Below are positions 6,311 through 7,192 of a DNA stretch of 7,192 nucleotides, one piece after another. The DNA comes from Merdivivens faecigallinarum (GTDB lineage Bacteria > Bacteroidota > Bacteroidia > Bacteroidales > UBA932). A program made the translations under genes and the position numbers. The notes under the pieces are model-generated. The model had not been told where the DNA came from. It searched no databases and saw only the letters and a list, made by a program, of their open reading frames with translations. Each line of letters starts with the position of its first letter. The first letter of the stretch is position 1. Location: positions 1 through 7,192 of the forward strand of contig JADILY010000038.1 in assembly GCA_017695055.1 (NCBI GenBank), read 5' to 3'.

Positions 6311-7192
6311 ATGGATATAAAAAATGCTCTTACGCTAAAGGAACTTCTCCTGACAGTCAAGAAGGGGGTGGAGGGTGCGATGCCCTTTCCCGTCTGGGTA
6401 TCAGCGGAGATCGCCGAAATCAAACAACGTTCTTCCGGGCATTGTTACATGGAATTGATAGATGATTCGGGTGCAGGGGCGCGCGCCCAGGCCGTGATAT
6501 GGAACTCAAATTACCGTGTCATCGCTCCGTATTTCGAAAACGAGACGGGGCGTTCCCTCGGACCGGGAATGAAAATACTGGTAAAAATCCAGGTTTCGTA
6601 CAGCGAGCTTTATTCCCTTACGCTGTCGGTGACCGACATAGAACCCTCGTTTTCCGTGGGCGAGGCCGAGCTTGAAAGGCGCAGGACCGTCAGGAGGCTC
6701 GAAGAGGAAGGCATGTTCGGAATGAACGGCACCTTGCGGCTGCCACGTCTGCCCCGCCGTTTCGCCGTCGTTTCTTCGGAAACAGCGGCAGGATACAGGG
6801 ATTTCATGAAACATCTGCATGAAAACCAATATGGGTTCAGGTTTTACACCGAGCTTTTCCCTGCCGTGATGCAGGGCCGTGAGGCTCCGGTTTCCATCGT
6901 TTCCGCAATGGAAAGGGCGGCTTTGCGCGAAAACGAATTCGATGCCCTCGTCCTTCTTCGTGGCGGAGGTTCGGGAGCCGACCTGTCCTGCTTCGACGAT
7001 TACTGGGTGTCCGTGAACGTCGCCCAGTTCCCTTTGCCTGTCATTACGGGAATCGGCCATGACCATGACAACCATATATGCGACATGGTGGCTGCCTACA
7101 GTGTCAAGACACCTACGGCGATAGCCGACCTGATTCTGGACTGTTTCATTTCCGAGGACGCGAGGCTGGAATCGTTGGCCGTGTCCCTGAGG
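6311..7192 (+). CDS. xseA: Exodeoxyribonuclease VII large subunit XseA (3' end outside window)
   Basis: The visible 294 residues run in frame to the right edge. The N-terminal OB-fold (about 8-112) includes WVSAEIAEIK and HCYMELID, the family's nucleic-acid-binding domain. The exonuclease VII large-subunit domain follows from about 118, with RRFAVVSSETAAGYRDF, the RGGGSGADL motif (217-225) and GIGHDHD (247-253) leading into KTPTAIAD (266-273). These are hallmark catalytic-domain segments. Together with the small subunit XseB, the enzyme degrades single-stranded DNA in both directions to short oligonucleotides in the cytoplasm. The chosen ATG at 6311 has GGGAAAG just upstream (6301-6307). An in-frame ATG at 6287 would add eight residues but lies almost at the predicted transcript start. 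Homologues are about 400 or more residues long, so roughly the last quarter is missing. An xseB gene may follow outside the window. Confidence 0.96.
   Translation, partial: MDIKNALTLKELLLTVKKGVEGAMPFPVWVSAEIAEIKQRSSGHCYMELIDDSGAGARAQAVIWNSNYRVIAPYFENETGRSLGPGMKILVKIQVSYSELYSLTLSVTDIEPSFSVGEAELERRRTVRRLEEEGMFGMNGTLRLPRLPRRFAVVSSETAAGYRDFMKHLHENQYGFRFYTELFPAVMQGREAPVSIVSAMERAALRENEFDALVLLRGGGSGADLSCFDDYWVSVNVAQFPLPVITGIGHDHDNHICDMVAAYSVKTPTAIADLILDCFISEDARLESLAVSLR

Noticed and set aside
6277..6465. 62-codon rightward open frame starting at TTG 6277
   Set aside because: Its start falls inside the -7 box at 6272-6279 and it overlaps xseA out of frame; no family resemblance.
6506..7075. 189-codon leftward open frame opposite xseA
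   Set aside because: xseA in this stretch has hallmark family motifs; the antisense frame has none.
1..7192. Mobile element, CRISPR array, tRNA, rRNA or phage remnant
   Set aside because: No long direct or inverted repeats, spaced repeat array, transposase or integrase motifs, or cloverleaf-like sequence were seen; coding density is near complete with housekeeping genes.

Overview
The window looks like an ordinary chromosomal core region of a Bacteroidota, most likely Bacteroidales. Three things point that way. The der, prs and engB products read like Bacteroidales orthologues, for example the WARQDRKDRPRVSIGAK stretch of Prs and the MRQAIVDETAGVTRDR stretch of Der. The only clear promoter elements are two -7 boxes of the Bacteroidetes type TAnnTTTG. 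Gene starts mostly lack a Shine-Dalgarno sequence. Base composition is roughly balanced and uniform by eye, and I see no mobile element, tRNA, rRNA or CRISPR array.

Layout. Positions 1-3053 (+) hold the C-terminal ~1,016 residues of a very large membrane sensor histidine kinase of the NtrY type; its start lies left of the window. It meets, tail to tail with a 14-base overlap, a leftward four-gene cluster transcribed from about 6237 down to 3040. In transcription order this is engB (ribosome-assembly GTPase), prs (PRPP synthetase), a 90-residue single-pass membrane protein with a cysteine-rich tail, and der (double-GTPase for 50S assembly). These genes are packed with a 14-base gap, a 1-base TAATG overlap and a 6-base gap, so they probably form one operon. 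From 6311 rightward runs xseA (exodeoxyribonuclease VII large subunit), cut off by the right edge. The 93-base gap 6218-6310 between engB and xseA carries two divergent -7 elements and a tandem 10-base AT-rich repeat. It is the only real intergenic region.

How the genes fit together. The leftward cluster joins two GTPases of ribosome biogenesis to the enzyme that supplies PRPP for nucleotide, His and Trp synthesis, which is a growth-linked grouping. The cysteine-rich small protein has no evident function and is the least explained gene here. The kinase has no response regulator beside it inside the window; any partner must be upstream of position 1 or elsewhere. I found no convincing new multi-gene system. 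The items most worth a second look are the small Cys-rich protein, the two-sensor, nine-helix kinase, and the compact divergent promoter region.
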